Assembly: GCA_902571005.1 (NCBI GenBank)
Contig: CACGAG010000002.1
Coordinates: forward strand, 1-64,000
Direction of reading: 5' to 3'
From: an uncultured Pelagibacteraceae bacterium
GTDB lineage: Bacteria > Pseudomonadota > Alphaproteobacteria > Pelagibacterales > AG-422-B15
Length of the DNA: 64,000 bases
Both the position numbers and the translations under genes were made by a program. Position 1 is the first letter of the stretch. Each line of letters begins with the position of its first letter. The notes under the pieces are model-generated. The model was given only the letters and a program-made list of their open reading frames with translations. It made no database searches and had not been told where the DNA came from. Positions 44,466 to 53,458 of the stretch are shown here, one piece after another.

Positions 44466-45165
44466 ACCTTTTTATTTCCTCAAAATGGCCATTTTTATTT
44501 TCACCAAGTAAACTAATTTCATTAAATTCAATTACATTATTTGATATTTTGTAAATTAATTTTTCTAGTTCTAATTTTTGTTTGTTAGATAATTTATTGT
44601 TATTTTGGTTCATTAGCGTCATATGAAATTTAAACTGATCAAAGACGAATGGATATCCCCACTCTTTTAAATATTTGTTTTGCTTAATAGTTAAAGAATC
44701 AGGGATCCTTTTTTTTATTTCTGTTTTATTTAGCTCTGCCCTAAAAGTATCTAGATGTTTAACAAGATCATTCTCAAGGTTTATTAATAATTTGTTTGGT
44801 TTTCTGCTAGTTATGAAAGTAAATTTTTTACTATAAACTATTTTTAAACCTTGTATCTTAAATCTACTATGTTGTGCTGCTATATGGCTAATAACATCAT
44901 AAAAATTTTTTGTTTTAACATTTCTTTTAAGTCTAAATGGTGCCTTTAATGTTGCGTGAAACCCATACTTTGCAGGCTGTTCACAATAGTCTTTAAGTTC
45001 ATCAAAGAATGTAAAACCTCTATTAATAAAATATTTTTGACGTCTTGTTAGTGATATTTTTTTCTTTTTATTGATATCTCTACCTAAAAGGTTTTTTCCG
45101 AAGTTTTCTAAACTCGAGTTTTTTTTAGGCAAAAAGTAAATTGCCACTCTTTTGTAATTAGTCAT
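44449..45165 (-). CDS. DUF1045 phosphonate-operon 2H phosphoesterase-like protein
   Basis: 238 aa. Two H-x-T motifs, KYGFHATLKAPF (about residue 70) and FKFHMTLMNQ (about residue 181), define the 2H phosphoesterase fold. The family is the 'putative phosphonate metabolism protein' found next to phnN/phnM in alphaproteobacteria. Since no phnP is present in the window, it is a good candidate for opening the ribose 1,2-cyclic phosphate made by PhnJ. It is divergent from phnM across 49 bp. Confidence 0.82.
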   Translation of the reverse strand: MTNYKRVAIYFLPKKNSSLENFGKNLLGRDINKKKKISLTRRQKYFINRGFTFFDELKDYCEQPAKYGFHATLKAPFRLKRNVKTKNFYDVISHIAAQHSRFKIQGLKIVYSKKFTFITSRKPNKLLINLENDLVKHLDTFRAELNKTEIKKRIPDSLTIKQNKYLKEWGYPFVFDQFKFHMTLMNQNNNKLSNKQKLELEKLIYKISNNVIEFNEISLLGENKNGHFEEIKRFKLNF

Positions 45166-45169
45166 AATA

Positions 45170-45209
45170 CTTTAACAATAATCTAATAAATTAGTAATAT
45201 CTTGTTAAA
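45170..45209 (+). promoter_or_regulatory. Weak Pho-box-like array upstream of phnM
   Basis: CTTTAAC (45170), ATCTAAT (45181), TAGTAAT (45192) and TGTTAAA (45203) occur at an exact 11-bp period just before the phnM ATG. The elements are more degenerate than elsewhere, and the AT-rich background could produce this by chance. Confidence 0.35.
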
Positions 45210-45214
45210 TAAAT

Positions 45215-46357
45215 ATGAATGAATTTGTAATAAAAAATGCCCATATTGTTTGTCCGGACGAATCTTTTATGGGCCATGTTTACATTGCAAACGGTATAAT
45301 AAAGGATTTAAGTAAAGGAAATTATACAGGAAATTCTGCTTTCGATTTAAACAAGGATTTCTTAATTCCTGGTTTAATCGAACTTCATACAGATAATATC
45401 GAAAGACATTTAACACCCAGGCCAAAAGTAGAATGGCCAATTATAAACGCATTGCTAGCTCATGATAGAGAATTGTCTTCCGTCGGTATAACCACGGTAT
45501 TTGATGCACTTAGAGTTGGATCGATACCAAAAGGGAACCTTCAAGGTGAATATAAAAAATATGCTAAAGCAACAGCTGACCAAATTTCAACTTTAAAAAA
45601 AAATAAACTTTTTAAAATTGACCATTATATTCACTTGCGTGCAGAAACCGCATCTGAAACGTTAGCAAATGAACTTGATGAGTTTGATGAATCAAGCAAC
45701 GTTAAAATGATAAGCATTATGGACCATACACCGGGACAAAGACAATTTAGAAATACAGATAAATATAAGGAATACTTAGCGGGTAAATATCAACTATCCG
45801 ATGAAGAAATGGAAAATCACTTCTCTAAATTAAAAGCACTGCAGTCAAAAAATAGTGAAATACATATAAAGAAAATATCTGAAGCACAAATGAGATTTCA
45901 ATGTGTTCTTGCGAGTCATGATGACACTACTATAGAAGATGTATTAAGTTCAAAAAATCTAGGAGTTTCAATAGCAGAATTTCCAACCACAATCGAAGCA
46001 GCAAAAGAGTCGCAAAAAGAAGACATGAAAATTATCATGGGTTCGCCAAATTTAATGAGAGGTGGGTCACATTCTGGAAATATTTCAGCTCAAGAACTCA
46101 TAGACGAAAATTGCCTTGATATTTTTAGCTCTGACTATATCCCGTCATCCCTACTTTCTTCAGCTGTCAAATGGGGTTTAGAGTCCGGTAATATGCCAAA
46201 AGCAATTGCCTCTATTTCAAGAAACCCAGCAATAGCTACACAGCTTCTAGACCGAGGTAGTATACAGTGCGGCATGAAGGCGGACCTAGTTAGTTTCAGT
46301 ATTTATAACAATTTACCAATAGTAAAAAAAGTATGGGTATCTGGACAAGCGATATAA
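45215..46357 (+). CDS. phnM: Ribosyl-methylphosphonate triphosphate diphosphatase PhnM
   Basis: 380 aa amidohydrolase-fold enzyme. Metal-site regions: LIPGLIELHTDNIERHL (about residue 50), YIHLRAETAS, MDHTPGQRQFR, VLASHDDTT and FSSDYIPSSLL. It removes pyrophosphate from alpha-D-ribose-1-phosphonate 5-triphosphate before PhnJ acts. It is separated from phnN by the opposing DUF1045 gene, so it needs its own promoter. Its stop abuts the convergent aquaporin gene. Confidence 0.93.
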   Translation: MNEFVIKNAHIVCPDESFMGHVYIANGIIKDLSKGNYTGNSAFDLNKDFLIPGLIELHTDNIERHLTPRPKVEWPIINALLAHDRELSSVGITTVFDALRVGSIPKGNLQGEYKKYAKATADQISTLKKNKLFKIDHYIHLRAETASETLANELDEFDESSNVKMISIMDHTPGQRQFRNTDKYKEYLAGKYQLSDEEMENHFSKLKALQSKNSEIHIKKISEAQMRFQCVLASHDDTTIEDVLSSKNLGVSIAEFPTTIEAAKESQKEDMKIIMGSPNLMRGGSHSGNISAQELIDENCLDIFSSDYIPSSLLSSAVKWGLESGNMPKAIASISRNPAIATQLLDRGSIQCGMKADLVSFSIYNNLPIVKKVWVSGQAI

Positions 46358-46996
46358 TTAATCGTAAAATCGAAGAATAAAATATGCAATTAAGAGTCCA
46401 ATTAATTGCATAAAAATAAACATCAACACGTGCTGTGGATCTATACCGGTAAATGTGTTGGTGAATGATCTACTGATCGTGACAGCTGGATTGGCAAATG
46501 ACGTTGAAGATGTGAACCAATAAGCCCCAGTTATATATAAAGCCACCGCTATTGCTGGATCTCTTTTTGCCTTTAGTGTGAGCACAATTGTAATTAATAA
46601 GCCTATTGTTGCAACCACTTCAGAGACATGAATATTAATTCCTGTTCTTTCTTTAGTTGAAAATTCAATAAATAAATCATCAAAAATATAATTTGCTAAA
46701 ATGACGCCAGAAGTGCCACCCACTAGTTGAAAAATGATAAATAATATCATCGTTACGTTATTAATATCTGATTTAAATCTAAAATAAAGTGTAACAACTG
46801 GATTAAAATGAGCTCCAGATATAGGACCAAATATTGATATTATCACGTAAAGCATTGCTCCTGTTGCTATTGCATTAGCAAGCAATACAACACCTTCATT
46901 TGTAGGAGATAGATTTTCGGCCATTATCCCTGATCCTACTACCGAGAAAACAAGTAAGAGTGTACCCAGATATTCAGAAAGTATTTTTTTAGGCAT
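46358..46996 (-). CDS. MIP-family aquaglyceroporin (AqpS-like)
   Basis: 212 aa, six helices. The two pore half-helix motifs are HFNPVVTLYF (NPV, about residue 63) and SFANPAVTISRSF (NPA). It follows arsC with no spacer. In Sinorhizobium meliloti an aquaglyceroporin (AqpS) next to arsC provides arsenite efflux in place of ArsB; the same pairing here supports that role. Other uncharged solutes remain possible. Confidence 0.8.
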   Translation of the reverse strand: MPKKILSEYLGTLLLVFSVVGSGIMAENLSPTNEGVVLLANAIATGAMLYVIISIFGPISGAHFNPVVTLYFRFKSDINNVTMILFIIFQLVGGTSGVILANYIFDDLFIEFSTKERTGINIHVSEVVATIGLLITIVLTLKAKRDPAIAVALYITGAYWFTSSTSFANPAVTISRSFTNTFTGIDPQHVLMFIFMQLIGLLIAYFILRFYD

Positions 46997-47425
46997 TTAT
47001 TTAAGCAAATTTTCTTTTATTAATTGATCAATATAATCAAATGTAGATCTAAAAAACTTTTTGTGATCGACTTCGTTTAAGTTCTGTTTAACGGGGTCTT
47101 CAATATTGAAATGAAATGTTTTTGGAGCACCCGGCCAGATCGGACATGTTTCTTTAGCGGCATTTCCACACACAGTAACGACATAATCCATAGAGGGAGA
47201 GTTGGGCTCACCAAATACGTCCCAACTTTTACTATAGAGTTTCTCAGTCGGTATTTTCATATCATCTAATAAATCGAGTGTTTTAGGATTTATTATTCCT
47301 GAAGGTGTGCTACCAGCGCTATAGCCTTTCAGACTTTCACTATATTTATAATTGGTAATTGCCTCAGCTATAATGCTTCTGGCTGAATTTTGCGTACATA
47401 AATATAAAACATTTTTAATGCTCAT
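46997..47425 (-). CDS. arsC: Arsenate reductase, low-molecular-weight phosphatase fold (ArsC type)
   Basis: 142 aa. The N-terminal P-loop CTQNSARS (residues 10-17) is the CxnSxR motif of thioredoxin-linked arsenate reductases. A second cysteine pair, VTVCGNAAKETC, near residue 85 supplies the resolving thiols, followed by CPIWPGAP. It overlaps phoB by 4 bp, so it lies in the pst-pho operon: phosphate transporters also admit arsenate, and this would detoxify it. Confidence 0.85.
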   Translation of the reverse strand: MSIKNVLYLCTQNSARSIIAEAITNYKYSESLKGYSAGSTPSGIINPKTLDLLDDMKIPTEKLYSKSWDVFGEPNSPSMDYVVTVCGNAAKETCPIWPGAPKTFHFNIEDPVKQNLNEVDHKKFFRSTFDYIDQLIKENLLK

Positions 47426-48108
47426 ATACCAAGAGAATATCCAGCAGATCTAATTGTTCTAATTGGGTCGTATTCAAATCCTTCGTTTAATGCTTTTCTT
47501 AATCTTCTGATATGAACATCAACTGTTCTAGGCTCGACATATGGACTTGTAGTCCATACATAATCTAATAATTGTTGTCTTGAAAATACTTTACCTTGAT
47601 TTTCCATTAAAAAACGCAATAAATTAAATTCCGTAGGTCCAAGACTTATTTCTGTTTTATCCCTGGTGACACGATGCGTTGAAACATCTAATTGAATTCC
47701 CTTATAAGTAAGAACTTCATTATAAAAAATAGGTCTTAAGCGTTTGAGTACTGCTTTAATTCTTGCTACTAACTCATTGACTGAAAATGGTTTTGTTATG
47801 TAGTCATCAATTTCAGTTTCAAATGCTCTTAATTTATCTTCTTCTTCTCCTTTAGCTGTGAGCATAATTAAAGGAATGTTCTTTGTAGTTTTATCTTTAC
47901 GTACTCGTCTACACAATTCTAACCCAGAAATATTTGGGAGCATCCAGTCAACGATTATGAGATCGTATTTAATATCACCAAATATACTATCCAATGCGCT
48001 ATCGCCATCAAAGCATACGTCTACATCAAATCCACTAGCTGTGAGATTGTATTTTAATAATTCAACTATTGAGACTTCATCCTCAATTACTAGGATTTTA
48101 GGTTTCAT
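47422..48108 (-). CDS. phoB: Phosphate regulon response regulator PhoB
   Basis: 228 aa from ATG 48108 (TAATG overlap with phoU). Receiver domain with the phospho-acceptor Asp in LIIVDWMLPNISG (about residue 54) and the conserved lysine in DDYITKPFS. The OmpR-type winged helix ends GKVFSRQQLLDYVW, RTVDVHIRRLRKAL and IRTIRSAGYSLG. It binds direct repeats of the kind seen throughout the right half of the window. Confidence 0.94.
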   Translation of the reverse strand: MKPKILVIEDEVSIVELLKYNLTASGFDVDVCFDGDSALDSIFGDIKYDLIIVDWMLPNISGLELCRRVRKDKTTKNIPLIMLTAKGEEEDKLRAFETEIDDYITKPFSVNELVARIKAVLKRLRPIFYNEVLTYKGIQLDVSTHRVTRDKTEISLGPTEFNLLRFLMENQGKVFSRQQLLDYVWTTSPYVEPRTVDVHIRRLRKALNEGFEYDPIRTIRSAGYSLGI

Positions 48109-48800
48109 TACACCTTTTCCCACTTAATTCTTTTTTCCGACTTACGTTCTAAGGCTTGACCAGTTGTAATGAAGTGAATGTCTTCAGCAATATTTTGAAC
48201 ATAATCTCCTATTCTCTCTATGTTTTTAGCAATCGACAATAAGTGTGAACAGCCTGTAATTGTATCTGGGTCTTCTGCCATCGTCTTAAGAAGATCCCTG
48301 TAAATTGATAAATACAATTCATCAATATCGCCGTCTAAATCCCAAGCATTAATTGCTAGCGTATCTGATTTTTGAACGAAGGCATCTAAAACATTTTTTA
48401 TCATTCTTTGAACGTTCTCACCCATATTGACAATTTCTGAAACCGGCGTGTCGGGCATATTTATTTTTACATTTGCAACTCTTTTAGCAATATTGGTAGC
48501 GTGATCACCCATTCTCTCGAGATCGTTTGCAATGCTTAGTGCCGAAAGTACGGTTCTTAAATCATTAGCAAGCGGTTGCCTCATTGCAATTACTTTGTAT
48601 GTTAAAGCATCAATTTCCTTTTCTAAGGCATCTATTTTATTATCATCTCTTAAAATTTCTTCTGCAAAAGCAGTATCTTTATCACCCAAAGCAACAAGAG
48701 AATTGTGAAGCTGTGTTTCAACCAATCCTCCCATTTTAATTAATGTACTATTTATTAAATCTAATTGCTCATCATAAGATGAAACTATGTGTTCACTCAT
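48108..48800 (-). CDS. phoU: Phosphate transport regulator PhoU
   Basis: 230 aa, two PhoU three-helix repeats. Conserved RQPLANDLRTVLSALSIANDLERMGDHATNIAKR near residue 75 and the repeat 2 version IERIGDYVQNIAED near the end, both with metal-binding acidic residues. It damps PhoR-PhoB signalling and PstSCAB activity when Pi is plentiful. Its ATG overlaps the pstB stop (TAATG). Confidence 0.94.
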   Translation of the reverse strand: MSEHIVSSYDEQLDLINSTLIKMGGLVETQLHNSLVALGDKDTAFAEEILRDDNKIDALEKEIDALTYKVIAMRQPLANDLRTVLSALSIANDLERMGDHATNIAKRVANVKINMPDTPVSEIVNMGENVQRMIKNVLDAFVQKSDTLAINAWDLDGDIDELYLSIYRDLLKTMAEDPDTITGCSHLLSIAKNIERIGDYVQNIAEDIHFITTGQALERKSEKRIKWEKV

Positions 48801-49561
48801 TAACCAAACCTCCCTGTTATATAATCTTGCGTTCTCTGATCTGATGGATTTGAAAAGATTGTTTCAGTCTTATCAACTTCAACTAATTTACCTAAATGAA
48901 AAAAACCTGTCCTTGATGAAACTCTAGCGGCTTGTTGCATCGAGTGTGTAACAATAATTATTGTATATTCTGTTTTAAGATCTCCCATTAATTCTTCAAT
49001 TCTAGCCGTAGCAATTGGGTCTAAAGCTGAACAAGGCTCATCCATTAGAATAATATCTGGATTTACGGATATAGCTCTTGCAATACACAATCTTTGTTGC
49101 TGTCCACCCGAGAGGCCTGTTCCCGCATCGTATAATCTATCTTTAACCTCATCAAAGAGAGCCGCTTTTTTTAGACTGGTAACAACAATTTCTTCTAAAT
49201 CAGATTTATGTTCTGCTATTCCATGTATTCTTGGACCATAAGCTACATTTTCAAAAATAGATTTTGGAAAGGGGTTCGGCTTTTGAAAAACCATGCCCAC
49301 CCGTTCTCTTAGTTGTTCAACTTGCATGTCTGGTGCATAAATATCGTTGCCATCGATTTCTATTTTTCCTTGTACTTTGCATATATCAATAACATCGTTC
49401 ATTCTATTTAAGCATCTAATAAAGGTTGATTTACCACAACCTGATGGACCTATTAAAGCAGTGACTTGTTTTTCTTCCATGTACATGGAAACATCGAAGA
49501 GTGCCTGTTTCTCTCCATAATAAACATTCAAGTTGTCTGCTTTTATTTTTATACTTTTCAT
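48800..49561 (-). CDS. pstB: Phosphate ABC transporter ATP-binding protein PstB
   Basis: 253 aa. Walker [38 protein letters not shown], the signature [14 protein letters not shown] and Walker [13 protein letters not shown] are all canonical PstB. It energises high-affinity Pi import. It lies 8 bp after pstA. Confidence 0.95.
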   Translation of the reverse strand: MKSIKIKADNLNVYYGEKQALFDVSMYMEEKQVTALIGPSGCGKSTFIRCLNRMNDVIDICKVQGKIEIDGNDIYAPDMQVEQLRERVGMVFQKPNPFPKSIFENVAYGPRIHGIAEHKSDLEEIVVTSLKKAALFDEVKDRLYDAGTGLSGGQQQRLCIARAISVNPDIILMDEPCSALDPIATARIEELMGDLKTEYTIIIVTHSMQQAARVSSRTGFFHLGKLVEVDKTETIFSNPSDQRTQDYITGRFG

Positions 49562-49569
49562 ATTCTATT

Positions 49570-50853
49570 TTACCATTTTGTTTCAAATTTTCTTCTAATT
49601 AATACTGCAGCTAAATTCATTAAAATTAAAAATCCAAGTAACATCATAATTGTAGCTGAAGTTTTTTCAACATAACCTCTTTCTGCGCTTTCTGACCATA
49701 AATAAACCTGAACTGGCAAAGAGGCAGAAGCATCCAGCGGTGTTTGTGGAACATCTACAACAAATGCCACCATACCAATTAATAATAATGGCGCAGTTTC
49801 TCCAAGTGCTTGAGCAAGGCCTATAATTGTACCTGTTAATGCACCAGGCATTGCTACAGGAACTACATGATGCATTACTGCTTGCATTTTGGTTGCTCCG
49901 ACTGCTAATGCTCCTTCTCTTATTGATGGTGGCACCGCCCTTAATGAGGCTCTAGTTGCAATAATTATTGTTGGTAGGGTCATTAAAGATAAGACTATGC
50001 CTCCAACCAGTGGTGTTGACCTTGGCAATCCAAATGTATTTAAAATAATACCAAGCCCCAATAAGCCAAATACAATAGAAGGTACCGCTGCTAAATTATT
50101 AATATTAATTTCAATAAAATCGGTAACTCTATTTTTTGGTGCAAATTCCTCAAGATAAATAGCTGCAAAAATTCCAATAGGAAAAGACAAAATCAAAACT
50201 ACCAAAATTGTGAATAAAGAACCTACTATTGAACCTCCTACTCCTGCCAGTTCAGGTTCTCGGCTGTCACCCCTCATTAAAAATGGTAGATTGAATTCAT
50301 AGCTGACAAGTCCCCTATCTACAAGGTCATCAAAAAATAAAAGTTGAATATCTTTAATTCTTCTTTTGTCTTCATCTAAGTCCCTTGGGTAGTTTCCTTT
50401 ATTAACCTGATCTACATCGTCGGAGGCAGTTAAATATATTGTTTCTGTTTCATTTATATTTGACTTATTCGATTTTAAAAATTCTCTTATTTCTTGCTCA
50501 AATTCAATACTGAATAATCGTATCAACATTTTCTTATCTTTTTTCTCTTCAATATCTGGGAAAAGTCCATAAATAGCCTTTTTGGAAAAAGAATACATTG
50601 ACAGGTTGTTAATATCCTCTGAACTCATTTCAGAAAATTGTGTCGTGTCTTCAATAAGATTTAAAAAAGGTACATCTACCTGGATAACAGTTCTATAAAA
50701 TGCTGAATAGCCAGATGAAAATATATTTAGAAATAAAATAAGCACCCATGCAAGCGCAAAGCTCATTGCACCAATACAATAAATCCTAAATCTTTTCTCT
50801 GAATTTAGCCTTTTATTTAAACTATTTATTCTTTGTTCTATTCTATCAGTCAT
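49570..50853 (-). CDS. pstA: Phosphate ABC transporter permease PstA
   Basis: 427 aa, longer than E. coli PstA (about 296). The extra about 140 residues follow the first helix (FALAWVLILFLNIFSSGYSAF) and form a periplasmic region of the DUF3333 type common in alphaproteobacteria. The permease core holds FGLPRSTPLVGGIVLSLMTLP and the EAA loop REGALAVGATKMQAV. It overlaps pstC by 8 bp. Confidence 0.92.
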   Translation of the reverse strand: MTDRIEQRINSLNKRLNSEKRFRIYCIGAMSFALAWVLILFLNIFSSGYSAFYRTVIQVDVPFLNLIEDTTQFSEMSSEDINNLSMYSFSKKAIYGLFPDIEEKKDKKMLIRLFSIEFEQEIREFLKSNKSNINETETIYLTASDDVDQVNKGNYPRDLDEDKRRIKDIQLLFFDDLVDRGLVSYEFNLPFLMRGDSREPELAGVGGSIVGSLFTILVVLILSFPIGIFAAIYLEEFAPKNRVTDFIEININNLAAVPSIVFGLLGLGIILNTFGLPRSTPLVGGIVLSLMTLPTIIIATRASLRAVPPSIREGALAVGATKMQAVMHHVVPVAMPGALTGTIIGLAQALGETAPLLLIGMVAFVVDVPQTPLDASASLPVQVYLWSESAERGYVEKTSATIMMLLGFLILMNLAAVLIRRKFETKW

Positions 50854-52237
50854 ATCTCTCCGTATATTTTTTTACGACCTGTAAAGCTATAAAATTTAGA
50901 GCCAATGTAACAACGAACAAGGTTAAACCCAAAGCAAAAGCTGACTGTGTTTTTGGGCTATCAAATTCTTGATCACCGATTAAAATAACAACAATCTGAG
51001 TAGTAATTGTAGTTGCCGCATCAAGCGGATTAGCTGTTAATTTTGCATTTAATCCTGCAGCCATAACAACAATCATTGTCTCCCCAATCGCTCTTGAGAC
51101 AGCTAATAAAAAAGAACCTACAATACCTGGCAACGCAGCTGGCAATAATACTTTAACAATTGTTTCCCTTTTGGTTGCTCCCATGGCATAAGAGCCTTCT
51201 CTTAAACTTTGAGGTACAGATTTTATTACATCATCAGAAAGTGATGAAATAAATGGTATTATCATTATTCCCATAACAAATCCCGCAGCTAGAGCGCTTT
51301 CAGAAGAAACAGTTAGTCCAGCACCCTGACCGATATCTCTCACTAAAGGTGCTACAGTTAACGCTGCAAAAAATCCGTATACAACCGTTGGGATACCAGC
51401 AAGAATTTCAATAATTGGCTTAGCCCAATCTCTGACTTTTGGAGAAGCGTATTCAGACATATAAATGGCTGTGAGTAAACCAACTGGGACTGAGACACAC
51501 ATTGCAATTAATGCAATAAGAAATGTTCCAGCAAATAATGGAACAGCGCCAAATGCATTGGCCAAGTCTCTTGTATCAAGATCTCCAGCTTCTCTTACAA
51601 AAACTCTTTGAGGACTCCAATTTAATCCAAATAAAAAATCGGTTATTGGAACTTGAGAAAAAAAACGCAACGTTTCATATAATAAAGAAAAAATTATTCC
51701 AACAGTGGTCATTATAGCGACAAGTGAGCATGTAAAATACAAGACTAGTAAAAATTTCTCGACAATCTTTCTAGAATTAAGTTTGTTATTAATATTGAAT
51801 AATGAGTAAAGAACCAGTAAACCTGACAACCCAAGAACTGTAACATAAGTTAAGTTTTCACTCGTCTTATTAATATAATTTAATTTATTTACGGCACCAT
51901 TTATAAGAATAGTATTTTCATCAAAAAGTTTTATGCCCAATGCAGTGTTTTCGATTTGGGTAAATAATAAACTTAGTTCTGTTTCTGTATAACTGCCAAG
52001 TGCTATGAAATCACTTAATACATATTGCTCAATAAAAAATGATTTAAACGAAGTAATCATCAACAGTATCAATAACGCTGGCACAACAGCCCATAGAGCT
52101 ACGTAGTACCCATAATAATGACTAAGTGATTTAAGATTTTTTTGATTTGAAGTCCTAAGATTTTTTGCTCTTAAATTTCCTAGAAAATAGCTGGCGATAC
52201 CAATTAGAATAATTAAAGAAATTAATATAAATCCCAT
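50846..52237 (-). CDS. pstC: Phosphate ABC transporter permease PstC
   Basis: 463 aa, about 140 longer than E. coli PstC because of an N-terminal multi-helix extension (helices near residues 2-18, 47-67 and 130-165). The core carries VPVGLLTAIYMSEYASPKVRDW, LAGIPTVVYGFFAAL and LREGSYAMGATKRETI. It pairs with PstA. The 71-bp gap to pstS contains a strong hairpin. Confidence 0.92.
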   Translation of the reverse strand: MGFILISLIILIGIASYFLGNLRAKNLRTSNQKNLKSLSHYYGYYVALWAVVPALLILLMITSFKSFFIEQYVLSDFIALGSYTETELSLLFTQIENTALGIKLFDENTILINGAVNKLNYINKTSENLTYVTVLGLSGLLVLYSLFNINNKLNSRKIVEKFLLVLYFTCSLVAIMTTVGIIFSLLYETLRFFSQVPITDFLFGLNWSPQRVFVREAGDLDTRDLANAFGAVPLFAGTFLIALIAMCVSVPVGLLTAIYMSEYASPKVRDWAKPIIEILAGIPTVVYGFFAALTVAPLVRDIGQGAGLTVSSESALAAGFVMGIMIIPFISSLSDDVIKSVPQSLREGSYAMGATKRETIVKVLLPAALPGIVGSFLLAVSRAIGETMIVVMAAGLNAKLTANPLDAATTITTQIVVILIGDQEFDSPKTQSAFALGLTLFVVTLALNFIALQVVKKYTERYD

Positions 52238-52259
52238 GCTTCACCATAATGCTTATTTA

Positions 52260-52292
52260 ACAACTGAGACAAGCGTAACTTGCCTCAGTTGT
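52260..52292 (-). other. Intercistronic hairpin between pstS and pstC
   Basis: On the minus strand ACAACTGAGGCAAG pairs with CTTGTCTCAGTTGT: 14 bp with one G-U wobble and a 5-nt loop. No T-run follows. It is placed like the phnD-phnE1 hairpin and probably protects or enriches the binding-protein mRNA. Confidence 0.78.
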
Positions 52293-52308
52293 GGATTAAT
52301 CAAGTATT

Positions 52309-53370
52309 TTAGTCCAGATCGAGTGTTTCTAAGTTAGCAACTCTTGATCTTATATCAGATGCATCACCATCAGATAATGCAACTAAACCGATATCAGTTA
52401 GATATCCATCTTCACCCATTGCATCAGGACTTGTGAAAGCTGCAAGAAACTCTTCAATTCCTGGCACAACACCTACGTGAGCTTTTTTCACATAGAACTG
52501 TAATGGTCGTGCAATTGGGTAAGAATAATCCTGGATACCAGCAAGCGTTGGCTGAATTCCAGTGATCGAAGCAGATTTAATTTTATCTTCGTTAGCTAGA
52601 AGGTAGCTGTAACCAAAGTAACCAAATCTTTCTGGATCCTCTGATAATTTTTGAACTATTAAAGTGTCGTTTTCACCAGCTTCAATAACTCTTCCATCTT
52701 CTCGCACTACTGCACATTTTTTCTTTGCCTTTTCACCGGCATTTTCCCAAAGTGTGTATGCGCCTGCTGCTTTGCAACCTTTTTTCATAATAAGTGAATT
52801 CCAAGCATCTCTTGTACCAGATGTCGGCGGTGCAACTAGGATTTCAATTTTATGATCAGGTAATGAAGCATCAATGTCAGACCATTTTTCATATGGGTTA
52901 TCAATTAAATTTCCAGCAATGACATTACCCTCGCCATCTTTTGCAACATTAGCGGGTACTTTTTCTGCAATTGCTAAAAATAAATGCTCTTGCGTAAAGT
53001 CTGCATCGGCAGCATCTAAGCTATGAGCAAGCGTCAAGCCGTCATTACCAATTGTAATTTCAATTATATCAGTAACACCATTTTTAGCGCATAATGCCTT
53101 TTCCTTACTTTTAATTTTACGAGACGCATTGGTAATATCGGGGTGATCGGTACCAACTCCAGCACAGAATAATTTCATTCCACCGCCCGTACCAGTACTC
53201 TCAATCACTGGTGTATTAAATCCAGTCTTACCAAATCTCTCAGCAACTACGGTTGCATAAGGGTATACAGTCGACGAACCAACGATTTTTATAGTATCTC
53301 TAGCTTGAGAACTGAATGTAAAAATTGATGAAGCGAAAACTGCAATAATCATTATTTTGATTAATCTCAT
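52309..53370 (-). CDS. pstS: Phosphate-binding periplasmic protein PstS
   Basis: 353 aa from ATG 53370 (MRLIKIMIIAVFASS), chosen because GGAG sits just upstream; the track start at 53382 contains that site. Signal peptide to SSQARD, then KIVGSSTVYPYATVVAERFG and IESTGTGGGMKLFCAG, the phosphate-cage loops, and PPTSGTRDAWNSL. The PstS family member here is the SphX/OprO-like longer type. Pho-box array directly upstream. Confidence 0.94.
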   Translation of the reverse strand: MRLIKIMIIAVFASSIFTFSSQARDTIKIVGSSTVYPYATVVAERFGKTGFNTPVIESTGTGGGMKLFCAGVGTDHPDITNASRKIKSKEKALCAKNGVTDIIEITIGNDGLTLAHSLDAADADFTQEHLFLAIAEKVPANVAKDGEGNVIAGNLIDNPYEKWSDIDASLPDHKIEILVAPPTSGTRDAWNSLIMKKGCKAAGAYTLWENAGEKAKKKCAVVREDGRVIEAGENDTLIVQKLSEDPERFGYFGYSYLLANEDKIKSASITGIQPTLAGIQDYSYPIARPLQFYVKKAHVGVVPGIEEFLAAFTSPDAMGEDGYLTDIGLVALSDGDASDIRSRVANLETLDLD

Positions 53371-53418
53371 TATTTTCTCCATTAAGGTTTAGAATCATTG
53401 CTAATTTATTTTGCCTTG

Positions 53419-53458
53419 ATTACAAAATTATAACGTTTTTGTTACATTTTTATGAACG
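53419..53458 (-). promoter_or_regulatory. Four-element Pho-box array upstream of pstS
   Basis: Read on the minus strand: CGTTCAT, ATGTAAC, ACGTTAT and TTGTAAT, each separated by 4 bp (AAAA, AAAA, AATT), an exact 11-bp period. It ends about 49 bp before the pstS ATG and partly overlaps the 3' end of the YwaF-like gene. This is the textbook position for PhoB activation. Confidence 0.85.
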
